From the NCBI GenBank assembly GCA_013054445.1, contig JAAMPI010000401.1, positions 1 to 39,076 on the forward strand: a stretch of DNA of 39,076 bases, read 5' to 3'. This document shows, piece by piece, positions 23,127-33,809 of the stretch (positions are counted from its first letter, which is position 1; each line of letters starts with the position of its first letter). Position numbers and translations under genes: made by a program. The notes below the pieces were generated by a model. It was given only the letters and a program-made list of their open reading frames with translations. It did no database searches and was not told the origin of the DNA. This DNA comes from Cudoniella acicularis (taxonomy: Eukaryota > Ascomycota > Leotiomycetes > Helotiales > Helotiaceae).

Positions 23127-23250
23127 AGATAAGGGAAAAGTGCGCGAGCGCCATTGGCTGCCAAATCCAGGCTTGATTCATATCTGCGCAGCGACGAAGG
23201 CTCGCCTATCTTGGACAGCGGCCCCGCCCGTTACCTCATAGCTAGCTATC
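23127..23250. promoter_or_regulatory. cluster of GATA motifs and, further down, TATA box upstream of the purine permease
   Basis: HGATAR sites (AreA/NIT2-type nitrogen GATA factor consensus) occur at 23127-23132 (AGATAA, plus), around 23206-23211 (AGATAG, minus) and 23246-23251 (TGATAG, minus), within about 125 bases. A TATA-like run TATATATAA at 23348-23356 follows, about 175 bases before the ATG. The arrangement fits nitrogen-catabolite control of a purine transporter. Confidence 0.45.
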
Positions 23251-23529
23251 ATTCTCTCCTCCACGCTCCGATCAAGAAGATCAATTTTACATCCTCGTGG
23301 CATGGGTCCAGATGTCTGACGTTTCTGGGCCGTGGTATAACGAAGTTTATATATAATTGAGCTTCCTTCTCTGTCAACTCCTACCCTCTCATTCTCACCG
23401 CAGTGAATTTTGAAGATCAGATTCCTCATTGAGCTCTCCCTTCATCACTAAGGGTCTCCCCCCGTCCAAGGTTCCACCCAACCCTCAAAAGTGCTTCTAT
23501 TCCAAACCTAGGGAGCTTCAATTGACAAG

Positions 23530-25485
23530 ATGTCCGTAACAATCGACAACGGTCCAATGGACGGACCTGACCAAATCACTCCTGAACACAGCCCTAAAAG
23601 ATCGTTTGGAGAGCACGTCCAGCACATCACTAAAGCTTTCACTACTAAGCAAGGGCTTGTTGGCACATACGATTATGGTATGCAATTTTATATCTTCAAA
23701 TAAAGCTTGGTTAACGCGAATTCAGGCTTCCTCTTTAAGCCGAATCTTCCCTTCATGAGGAAGTCCAAGCAACGGGCTCCTTTCTTTGGGCTCCAAGACC
23801 GCATGCCTGTTGTTTTGGCTCTCTTGCTCGGATTTCAACATGTAAATCTCGCAGAGCTTCATTCAAGCTGTGGCAATTGCTGACAAAATAAAAGGCACTT
23901 GCCATGTTGGCCGGAATCATCACCCCTCCAATTATTATTTCAGGCTCCGCAAACTTTGATACGACAACGACCCAATATTTGGTTTCTACATCCCTGATTG
24001 TCTGCGGTATCCTGTCAGCTGTGCAACATCACTAGATTCCACATTTACAAGACCCCTTACTACATTGGTACTGGCTTGATTTCGGTCGTTGGAACATCCT
24101 TCGCCATCATTCCAGTTGCGACAAAAGGACTTTCTCAAATGTACGAGAATGGAATGTGCCCAACAGCCGCTGATGGAACCCAGCTTCCTTGCCCAGAAGG
24201 TTACGGTGCCATCCTTGGTACGGCTTCTCTCTGTGCATTGTTGGAAATCGGTCTCTCATTCATGACACCTTCTTTACTGAAGAAGCTCTTCCCACCGATT
24301 GTCACTGGTCCAACCGTCACACTCATTGGTGTTTCTCTGATTGAGAGCGGACTTCAAGGCTGGGCTGGTGGATCCGGAAGCTGCATGAGCAGACCCACTA
24401 CTGGCGACTACATGCTCTGCCCATCCAGCACTTCTCCCCACGCTTTACCTTGGGGAAGCGCACAGTTTATCGGCCTTGGATTCTCCGTCTTTGTTACCAT
24501 TATTATTTTCGAGAAGTTTGGAGCTCCTATCATGAAGTCTTGTAAGCCTTGTCATAACAGAGTATAATTTGTGGTATTGACTTTTTTAGTGAGCGTTGTG
24601 CTCGGTCTTTTGGTCGGATGTATCATCGCAGCAGCAACTGGCTACTTTGACAGCAGCTCAATTACCTCTGCACCAGCAGCATCATTCGTCTGGGTCCACA
24701 CCTTCAAGCTCTCCGTCTATGGACCGCTCATACTGCCTTTGATGGCCGTCTACCTCATCTTGATGATGGAAGCCATCGGTGACATCACCGCAACTTGCGA
24801 TGTCTCCCGTCTCCAAGTCGATGGCAAACTCTTCGACTCTCGTATTCAAGGTGGTATCTTGGCTGATGGCATCAACGGAATGCTTGCTGGTCTCTGCACC
24901 ATCACCCCCATGTCCACCTTTGCTCAGAACAACGGAGTCATCGCTCTCACCCGCTGCGCCAACCGCAAAGCTGGATACGCCGCCTGCTTCTTCCTCATCA
25001 TCATGGGTATATTCTCCAAATTCGCCGCGGCACTCACAGCTATCCCATCGTCTGTTTTGGGAGGCATGACAACCTTCCTCTTCGCATCTGTTGCCGTCTC
25101 CGGTATCCGCATTATCGCCACTGTGCCTTTCACCCGCCGCACACGTTTCATCCTCACCGCATCGATGTCTCTCGGTTTCGGCGCTATCCTGGTGCCCAAC
25201 TGGTTCTCCTACGTCTTCACCTACACTGGCGACAACAAGGCCAAGGCTGGCTTCTTCGATGCTATTGTTTTGGTTATGGAGACTGGTTTCGCTGTCACTG
25301 CCTTCGTGGCCGTAATCCTGAACTTGATGCTTGCGGATGAGGATGAGGCTGAGGAGACTGAGTCTTTGGCTGGTGATTTGGCGGATAGAGAGCAGGAAGC
25401 TGAGATGGATGAAGAGTTTGCTGAGAAGAGCGCTGCTGTTTCGGCGCCTACTGGTAGTGAGGCGGCTGTTGAGTCGAAGGTTTAA
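23530..25485 (+). CDS. NCS2 xanthine/uric acid permease (UapA/UapC type), with a single-base frameshift
   Basis: This plasma-membrane H+ symporter of the nucleobase-ascorbate family would import xanthine and urate as nitrogen sources. Start ATG at 23530. Introns are 23678-23725, 23842-23894 and 24542-24589. TM1 carries the family QH motif (GFQHALAMLAGIITPP), and SLIVCGILSAVQ follows. The NCS2 signature QNNGVIALTR is intact, with the substrate-binding region DITATCDVSRLQVDG before it. The C-terminal tail is acidic, from ADEDEAEETESLAGD onward. The frame breaks at 24027: an extra C between CAA and ATC gives HH-stop (134 residues as read). Without it, ITRFHIYKTPYYIGTGLISV continues the family exactly and the protein is 601 residues. 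Substrate choice between UapA-like and UapC-like is inferred. Confidence 0.9.
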
Positions 25486-26360
25486 AAGTCAGGTGTTTTA
25501 GATTGAGAGGGTGTTGAATGATACCATGGCGTTCTTTATATAACTTTCTGGAAAAGAGGTGATGAGATGAAGTGACAAGCGCTAGCTTGTATAGTAGTAG
25601 TCAATACGTGTATATTACAGTAAGACACCGCTCGAAAATTCCTACTTGTGACTCATTGCTGGCGAATATTGGCATTTATAACACTTCAAATGGCAACCAG
25701 CAATACATTGTGAGATCTCATCCAAAGAAAGGAAATGTAGCCTGAACTGCGCCACTTTCGCGTCCGACGCTTATATATTGTTTTCAGTCCGTACTCATTT
25801 CATTATTTTGAAGTGTTTTCTGTGATAACGCGAAGTTGGCCCTTAACTTTTCTGTCTGTGCATTCACCTACAACACCTGAAAGAACACCACTTTCCAGTG
25901 AGATATCAAGAATGTAACAGAAATATGACCTAGTTCATCGTATTGCTCATTTAGCCCACTTGGATTCATATTTAAATTAGTGGTTACTTTACAATATTCA
26001 AGTACTCTGGGAATTTTCCCGGCAGGGACTCGTTTAACTTTTAAAGGGGTACCGCATGAAAACACTTGCGAGCCACTCAATACTTCAGTAAATTTTCGTT
26101 GGCTCTAATTTCCAGATAATCGAACTGCATCGTGGATGTTATTCAAATGTCAAATAGATAAAAGCGGTTAAGAACCTAGTAATAAGCTAGGATGCCATTT
26201 TTTACAACATGTGATTTTATAGGCTCAAAATGGCAACTGAACTGCAAAAGTGACAAACTCTGACCCTTTCTCTCATGCCCAAGTGTTCCACCAGCAATTT
26301 TGATAATCCCATCTTGAGCTGAAGCTTTTCTCTGTCCGCAACCCAGATTCCCGTGTAGCT
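25486..26360. other. intergenic, 3' flank of the permease
   Basis: AT-rich sequence with no supported gene. Only short frames (up to 70 codons, 25868-26080 minus) are present, without family features. Confidence 0.55.
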
Positions 26361-26372
26361 TCTAAAGATCAT

Positions 26373-27191
26373 TCATTGACTTCTTCGTTGACAGAGCGTT
26401 AAGAGACAACTCGTGCTTGTCAAGAAAGTCATAGATTGGTTGTCTGTATTGCTTGAAGCAGTATTTTGTTTTGGGTCGCGGGTTGAGAATCTCGAGCTTG
26501 ATCCAAGGAATCCGTAAGCTGTTTTGGAGGATGTATGATGCTTTCGCGCATAGCAGAAGAGAGTGCCTTCCTCTGAAATTTGAGTGACAGAACAGATATG
26601 ATCAGTTTCAGTGCCCTCACTTCTAGAGCACTGGAAGTTCCCAGTGCTCTTTCCTTCTGATCGCACTCTTTGTGGCGACGAATTGGCCCGGTGAAGTCGC
26701 ACTCTCTGATTACTAGCGAGGGTCCCAAAGTGGAATTAGAGAACTCGTCTTCATTGGATGACGGCATGCCATTTTCTGGGGTTTGCGAAATGCCAGCAGT
26801 TTTGTCATGTCCTTCGGCTTGGTAAAGCTGTAGCTCATGTAGCGTCACATTGATGCTGACCAACACAGTGTTTCCGTCCTCCTGAATTGACCCTCTGTGA
26901 TTTCAATCGTGATTGCATAGACTTGCTGCGAGGAAGGAAATACAAGATGAGAGAGTCGAGATAGAAAGGGTTTCCTTGGGAATCGAAGACCTGGGACCCG
27001 AGTGGGTGACTGTAACGGTTATTCGTATGAAAGCTGAAGAAGTTACAAATGAAGATGGTGAACAGGCGAAATTGCAATTTCCTAATGAAATCGTTGTCAA
27101 GAATCGGACCTTACTCCAGGACTGTTGTGAAAGAAGGAACATGAGGGGCTCTATGAGTAAGGCAAAGACCCAAAGAAAGCTATTTGAATGA
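26373..27191. other. possible coding remnants on both strands, unidentified
   Basis: A 145-codon frame on the minus strand (26429-26866) reads VTLHELQLYQAEGHDKTAGI and later ECDFTGPIRRHKECDQKERA. A 92-codon frame on the plus strand (26913-27191, first ATG internal) has a charged, coding-like stretch FPNEIVVKNRTLLQDCCERR. They converge on neither a shared gene model nor a recognised domain. They may be decayed genes like the one at 21479-23010. Confidence 0.2.
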
Positions 27192-29069
27192 GATGTTATT
27201 CTGGGGATAAAAAGAGTGCTATAAAGCATATTCAGTCTTGAAACCCAAAGCCAATTCAGAACATGTTAGCAGTTCCCATGAAGAGTGGCTATATCAAATA
27301 TTCTATCCGATGTCGAAAATTGCGCAACATGACGGAATGCAATAATAGAAACACTGATGTATTTGTACGAAACAGGAAGCAAAAAAGTTCCCACTAGACC
27401 GCAAGATAAACCTTTGAAAATGGCAGTGGAAATTTAACAGTGAGAATATGCCTTGGTTGCAGAAAGAGAAAAGCAGCTATGGTGGTGGACGGCCCGACAA
27501 AACCAGAACAGAATACAGAAATACAGAAAATGCCGACAGACCCTAGAAAACCCCGAGCTCTTAATCAAGTATTTATGTGGAGCTATTTACAGGGAGCTCC
27601 ATGTTCGTGGTATTGGGGAGACACGCCAAGTTGAATGAGGATATCCCTCGCCCGCCTTGACGGCGATAGATATCATTTTCATCATTACTGTGACAGTGGT
27701 TGTGTTTGACTGCAAGAAAGTCTGAGTAAATTGCAAGCCTTCAGATTGTCCGATTTATTCCAAATAATGTGGGTCGGGGCCTTTGCCTCTTAGAGACGAA
27801 TAAATAATAAAGCCTTTCGCTGCTCGGACATAGGGAATCCTGATGCTCCGTCTTGTGGTTGGGATTGGGGCTAAGACTGGGTACTACTGCGCGAGGACGG
27901 CGTGGCTTTTCCCAGTGGGTCTGGGGTATCTTTGGGCCAACCCCATGATGCCGTGGCTTTCAGGGCATTGAAATCTCGTACGAGATGCACATTTTCATCT
28001 GCAGGCGGAGGAAGGAGGTTTAGAATTGCATCGTACCGTCTCCTGTGCCATCAGATGTTTTATCTCGCCTAGCATCCCCGTGGCAACGGCTGGTGCTTCA
28101 TCTCGCATCTTCATTCACCTCCGGCTCTTTATCCAGATCATAAAGACGTCTCTAAACTTCCAGACGCCACGAAGACCAACAAAACTCCCTTCACACATTT
28201 TTTCAAATATCTGCTTTGCCCTTCTGGATCCATGATGCGTCGAAACTCTAGCTCCAGCTTTCCCACAGCCCCGTAGCGCACGCAGCGGATTCGCTAACGC
28301 CTCCCCCGCATTCTCGGCTACGACGACCAAGCCCCTTTCCCCTAACAAAACTGCACCAATGCACCACTTCCACTCAACCGGCATTGCGCCCAAACCCAGT
28401 TATCGTTCACACACGACTCATGTGCTGCGCATGTCGATTTCACAACTTTGGCCCTGCTGGTGTTGCGATGGTACCGTGACACTGACTGCCAATTGGCCAG
28501 TGGCGCGCCATAATTCCGTTCCGTTGCTCCATGACGTGAGCAGAAAACTCCGCCCTAGAAATTCAGGGGCCATGGGCATGGAGTATGGGGTATTCTGACT
28601 GCCAACGCTCAAGAAAAGTCGTGCTATTTTCACGTGCGAATCCGCGGGTTCGCTGCAAGCAGAGACGCCATCAAAGAGCCGTCTATGCCAGATAACAAGA
28701 TGAACAACATGCCTTTCTGGTGAGATCTATCAAGTAGTGAGGTATTGGTATTGGTCAAATTTCCACCATGTCTTTCGTACCTAAGAGTCGTGAGCCAGTA
28801 GCCTCGATTCTTGGACCTCAAAAGTTATCCCTGAGTCTTAAGGCGTGATTTGGCTTGGCCAGTTAAACCCGGGTAGTTCCCAGATCTGCAAGTCGTCTTC
28901 AGCATCGGCCTTCCGCACTTGAACTTTTTGGGGCAGCTCCTCTTCCAAGAGACCAACACCAATCGTGAGGAGTTACAGTTGCCAGGATCGTTTGATGAAG
29001 AGCTCCACGTCTCCAAGAGTCAATTGTTGGTGGGGATCCGGGGGGCCGGCAGCTGGTGCAGTGTAGTGG
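27192..29069. other. intergenic; original upstream region of the GPR1-family gene at its right end
   Basis: No supported gene. Frames of 60-92 codons overlap on both strands. Because the LINE at 29086-31210 interrupts the sequence, the DNA just left of 29086 was formerly contiguous with the promoter that now begins at 31227. Confidence 0.5.
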
Positions 29070-29085
29070 AGCACGGATGTACTAG
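29070..29085. repeat. left copy of 16-base target-site duplication
   Basis: AGCACGGATGTACTAG here is repeated exactly at 31211-31226. The two copies bound the LINE fragment, as expected for target-primed reverse transcription with staggered cleavage. Confidence 0.9.
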
Positions 29086-31210
29086 GATAGGATTGATTTA
29101 TTGTCAGCTGGCGGTCGCTAGACCATGTGACTGCCCCTCCCTTGATGGGTAGGTCTTCCACGTTACGCGTGGGGTGCTATTCTTTTGTTGCTTTTCTAAG
29201 TTACTCTTACTTGGACAAGTCCGTTCATTTGTTCCCTACTCGGCCCCTCCTTGTTGTCTCCCGTACACTCCTGACTCGGGGTTACAGCCCTTAGTCTCTG
29301 TCCTGCCTTTAGGTAGCGCGCGTACGCTTGCCCTCTAGTGCTCTTTTCTTCCCTCAGTTGCTGATTGTTGGCTCCGCGCTCCCCTCGGGTTGCGCCTCCT
29401 CGCCCCTGCTGGTTCTCCCTCAGTCTCCGGTGTCCTGGGTTCCCTCCCTATGAGTCCCTTATACAACACTAACCTTCCTCCGTTTGCCGTCTCGAACCGT
29501 TTCCCCGTTATGCACCAGTGGCTGTATATAGTCTTAGTTAGCCAGTCTACTAATACCTTGACGCCCTTGGTCAGGAGCCATCTGGTCCGTTCCTCGGTTG
29601 TCTTTATCTTACGGCCGCCTGCTCTGTTGAGTAGCGTTAGGCCGTCCTTATTACCCTGCTAGGGCTCTGTTCCTCCCTCGTTTACGAGCTCGCAGTCGAT
29701 AAAGTGATTCTTAGTTCGTATCGGTGTCCCTGTGTAGGCGCACCGTACTATGGTGTTGTGTTTAAAGCAGTCGTGGTACTCCTAGAAGTTCCCGTGTCCG
29801 CTCTATAAGGTAATGATATACCTAGTGGTCTCCCTCGAGGGGCCGGTCTAAGCCTTCTTTGTCTTTGCTTCAGCTACGCGCTTGTCCGCCGCCCCTACCC
29901 CGAGGTCCCTATAGGACTGCGGTTTAGTGGCCTCGAACTCCGCCGCGCGCCTATCGCGTTTCTGTCGTCTGACGTGCTTCCTCATCCACTCGTCGCTGGC
30001 TGTGCTGTGGTTGTATCGTCATTTTCTTTGGTGACTCTTACTCGGGCCCGGCCCGTAGACCTAGTCCTTTCATTTGTTCCGGTGGCTACTCCTACTCCGC
30101 CCCGGGGGGTTTCTTCGTTTGTTCTGTTGCTAGGCGTCGCCTCTAGTACATCGCCGTACTCGTCCGTCTCGAGGAGGTGTTTAGCTATTATCCGGCCGCC
30201 TCTGATAGCGTCCTGTATTCTGAGTATAGCTGCGATGGACGTCGATGGTGTCCCCCGGTGGTATGTGCTGATTGTTCTGGCGTGACCCGTGAACACGTAG
30301 TGGAAGCTGTGGCATGGTGTCCGACGTTGATCTTTCCTTTCCTAACGAGCTCTCCCCGCCCGTCAATTGTCTTGTATCCTCCGGTGTACCCCGATCCCTC
30401 GGTTCCGGCCTAGTCTACGTAGGTCTATCTCGAATTTTCTGGTGCTGTGCGCCGCTCGGCCGAGTGGTCCGCGGGGTTAGGTTCCCGGTTCTTCTCTATG
30501 CATTCGAAGTCGTTTCGTAGTTGCGATTATGCTCCGGTTTGTCCGTACTGCACGTCTCTTTGGATCCGCATCGTCAGTGGGTGGTGCTCAGGTAGCTTGC
30601 CTAGTCGGATGGTGTCCCTGTCCCTTGCCTCCTATAAGAGTGTCTGCGCCCTGGGTATCCCAGTTTCGAAGCTGAGTATCGGGTTCGGTATTGTCTTATA
30701 GAACGGGAGTGCTACGCGTTTCGCAGCATTTAGCGTTCTATTTATGTCGTTGACTAGGTGTTTGTGCGCCTAGCCTCGCTTCCCTGGTTCGGGTATTCCT
30801 CTCCACTATAATTCCGATGCGTATAGTAGCAATGGTATGATGATGGTCTGTAGGAGGGTCCCCGCGCCCCTGGGCGGGAGTCCCCTAGTCGTGCCCCTCA
30901 ACCTGTGCATCAACGCGACTAGTGGTGCTGTTTTGGTGCATCTTTCCTTCACATGTTGTGTGTAGGTGAGCATTTGGTCCATGTGTACCCCCAGGTACTT
31001 GACTGATTTCTTGCACTTCAGCTCCTGCCCGGCGAGGCTCACGCTAATGTGGTCGACTTTCCTGCGTTTAAAGATGGTGAACTCTAACTTCCCTGATTCG
31101 ATGTCCAGTGCGGAGTGTTTCTTTAATCCCGCTGCGATCTCTTCTCCCCTCGCTGCTACAGCCTTGGCTGCCCCCTCCGGGTTACGGTGGCCCTCGAACG
31201 CCAGAATGTC
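29086..31210 (-). mobile_element. 5'-truncated, RIP-mutated non-LTR retrotransposon (Tad-like LINE)
   Basis: The minus strand, from 31210 downward, encodes the C-terminal part of a LINE reverse transcriptase. It starts mid-domain (DILAFEGHRNPEGAAKA) and continues with SALDIESGKLEFTIFKRRKV, KKSVKYLGVHMDQMLTYTQH and TLLQTIIIPLLLYASEL, which is the post-palm/thumb YLGV..D region and the LLYGSE-like motif of fungal Tad-clade elements. Downstream Arg-rich pieces continue to about 29100. The premature stops in the readable frame (31205 to about 30430) are four TAG and one TAA, no TGA, each explicable as a Gln codon changed by C-to-T at CpA. The 5' end is cut at the right-hand duplication, typical of incomplete reverse transcription. 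It is non-autonomous and dead. Confidence 0.88.
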
Positions 31211-31226
31211 AGCACGGATGTACTAG
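31211..31226. repeat. right copy of 16-base target-site duplication
   Basis: Exact repeat of 29070-29085, directly abutting the truncated 5' end of the LINE. Confidence 0.9.
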
Positions 31227-31256
31227 AACAAGGAGCAGAGGGGAAGACCTTATTCC

Positions 31257-31264
31257 TATATAAG
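31257..31264 (+). promoter_or_regulatory. TATA box of the GPR1/FUN34/YaaH gene
   Basis: TATATAAG lies 181 bases upstream of the ATG at 31445 and only 31 bases downstream of the LINE insertion junction. A pyrimidine-rich stretch (31270-31330), common near fungal transcription starts, follows it. Confidence 0.55.
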
Positions 31265-31444
31265 GATATGAGAGCTCCTTCGCTCTTTCTTTTCCAGCTA
31301 TTCTTCCTTCATCCTGTCCCATCAACGCCGACACAGTCCTTCTTTGGCCGACTCTTGCTAGCCCCTTGCTGTGGTTGTTCTCTGAGTTCGCTTCTTTTTA
31401 ATAACTTCATTCTTCTTTAATTGCCACACTCCCCAGTCGTCAGA

Positions 31445-32501
31445 ATGGCAACAAAACATAACGCCCAAGCCCGTGCCAATGGGAATGGGGATCCTTTGGA
31501 AAAGGACTTCTCTCATCAAAATGGCGCCAACACATACCACATGAACGATCCCAATATGGATCATGGCGACGCTTTGAAAAGGATTCGGACTGCTGGAAGC
31601 ATTTCTATTTCCCCTGAGCTCTTTGAGAAGATGTACCTCTCTCCTCAGAATGCTGTAAAAGGTGATCTACGAAAGACTTTTGGTAACCCAACACCAGTGT
31701 AGGTTTCTTGAAATTGTTTACTATACCAGCAGCTGACCAGGTGATAGCGCAATTGTCGGTTTCTTACTCTCTCTGTCTCCACTCTCTTGCGACCTGATGG
31801 GCTGGCGTGGTTCTGGTGGTAGTGGCGCAGCTGGAATGTACGTTTCACCACCTCCTTCTCTTCATACTTCTCTTCTCTCACTCATTTGAAAACCTTGCTA
31901 ACGTCTGTCTAGTGGCTCCTTCTACTTCTTCGGCGGTCTACTCATGATAATTGGCGGCTTTCTCGAATTCATCCTTGGCAACACCTTCCCATTTGTTGTC
32001 TTCACATCTTTCGGCGCTTTCTGGCTCTCTTTCGCTGCAACCCTCCAACCATTCTACTACGCCTATGGCCTCTATGCACCCGCAGGGGCAACAAGTGAAG
32101 CGGAGGGTCTCTCAACAGTCGGTTTCACCGCATCTTTTGGATTCTTCTTCGTCTTCATGGCCGTTCTCTGCTTCATCTACCTCATCTGCTCACTCCGAAC
32201 GAACGTCGTTTTCGTCGTCATCTTCTTCACTCTGGTCGTTGCTTTTGGTCTCCTCTCTGGTGCCTACTGGCAGAACGCCAACGCTATTGGCAACAATGAT
32301 CCGTCGGCTGCTGCATTGGCTGGAAGATTACAAATTGCTGCTGGGGCTTTTACTTTCGTAACAAGTTTGGCCGGTTGGTGGATTTTTGTTGCGATCATGC
32401 TTGCGGCCTTGGACTTCCCGTTTCAGATTCCGGTCGGTGATTTGAGCACAGCTATCAAGGGTATGAGCGAGAGGACGAAGGGGAAGGAAAATATGGCTTA
32501 A
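31445..32501 (+). CDS. GPR1/FUN34/YaaH family transporter (acetate/ammonium type)
   Basis: This six-helix membrane protein is related to Ady2/Gpr1/AcpA acetate transporters. Start ATG at 31445. Introns are 31699-31747 (49 bases) and 31838-31912 (75 bases), giving 310 residues. A polar N-terminal tail of about 75 residues is followed by the family motif NPTP (NPxP, the signature of AceTr proteins) formed across the first splice. Then come GFLLSLSPLSCDLMGWRG, FYFFGGLLMIIGGFLEFILG, FTSFGAFWLSFAATLQPFYY and three further hydrophobic segments ending at about FVAIMLAALDF. The GGxxxFxxGN-like stretch is conserved and there is no frame break. In this family expression is usually induced by acetate or relieved from glucose repression. 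The LINE has displaced everything upstream of about -220. Confidence 0.93.
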
Positions 32502-33809
32502 TGCCTGCAAGGCTCATGAAATCACGAAAACATCTTGAGGAGCTGTGAAATTACAGATATTTGGCGGTTGTAAGTTGGGATGGCAGATACCAGCATTTGA
32601 AGTTCTCTATCGAACTGTTTGCACGGCATTCGAGATGTCGTTGGCCGCAGCTATAGCTACTAATATTTTGAATCAATCTCAGATTTATGATATCCTAACT
32701 AGTACCATTGATCTAATCCCCCCCCAAACTCTATATCATTTCGAATCAGTAACCCGTCCCAATATAACAATTAGCATCTTCCTCGACAAGGCTCAAATCC
32801 CCTCAAAATTCGAGACATAAAAAGCCCTGTGGGTCAATACTTTGCGCGCTTGTCGATCTCAGCCCCCTCTCCCGCTCAAGTCAAATCTCCTTTCACCCGC
32901 GACGCTAACTCTGCAGCATTTCACGCCCAAAAGCTTAATATTTCATTGCAGCGGCACACTCATACGATTATTGCTTAGCTTTCCTTGATTTACTCACGAG
33001 AAAATGGCGTTCCACCAGTGTTCCAGATCCATAGGCTGGTGGCTTCGTAGGGGAACTAACTCCTAGTGCTCCTTCTCCTCGGTTTCCTGCAAAAAAAATT
33101 CTTCACCTTCTGTTGAGTCAAGCTCGTTCGTGTCTAGAAAGACGTCAATGGGGTCGAGGGGAAGATATCGAGAGATAAAAGTCAAGCGGTGAAGATTCTA
33201 AGGCCCCTGAATCTGGCCTTTTTCTTTAGGAGGCGAATTTGGAGAAATAAGTGTGCATCCCGGCTCAAATAACTTAGAAGCTCCAGCAAGGGGCATATCA
33301 CTCGAATTGCAAAAGACATCTTCCGAGTTGAAAGTCGTCCGCAAAAGAAAGAAAAGCATGTTAAGACACTACCTGCCCCATGCAGTTAAAGTAGCACCCA
33401 GTGCACAAAATGAAAAGTAAGATTATTGTAAAATCTGGCTCTGTATTGGTATGTTACGTCCCAGGGATCTTACTAATAAATGAAAAAAAGGCGTGCCTCC
33501 ATGTATTATGCATGCACATGCACATGCACACATGATTCGGAAATCCATCCATCCATCCATCCATCCATCCATCCATCAACAAAGGAATTGGTTTTCCCTT
33601 GTCCGCCTCGCTATGCTGGTATGCCAAACTCCGTCAAAAAAACACGCCCATGATACCAACCAAAACAAGTCTCCCATTTTCCCGGGAAAGACATTACACA
33701 ATGGCGAACTTCTAGGACAAAGGAAATCATGCTGAGTGAGGCGTGATCGGGTAGGCAATGCTCGAAGTATTCTGACATATTGAGTATTCAGAGGGTATCG
33801 ATTCATGGC
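32502..33809. other. intergenic region between converging genes, with simple repeats
   Basis: No supported gene. It holds the 3' flanks of the converging GPR1-family and Yrb2-like genes plus microsatellites near 33509-33577. Confidence 0.6.
33509..33577. repeat. microsatellites: (CATGCA)-like then (CCAT)n
   Basis: A short TGCACA/TGCATG-type repeat at about 33509-33534 is followed by a pure CCAT tetranucleotide array at 33544-33577 (about 8.5 units). Length polymorphism is expected between strains. Confidence 0.9.

Noticed and set aside
24027..24035. Permease stop explained by an intron at the break
   Set aside because: Family sequence resumes after exactly one extra base, with no GT..AG interval, so a one-base insertion is the simpler reading.
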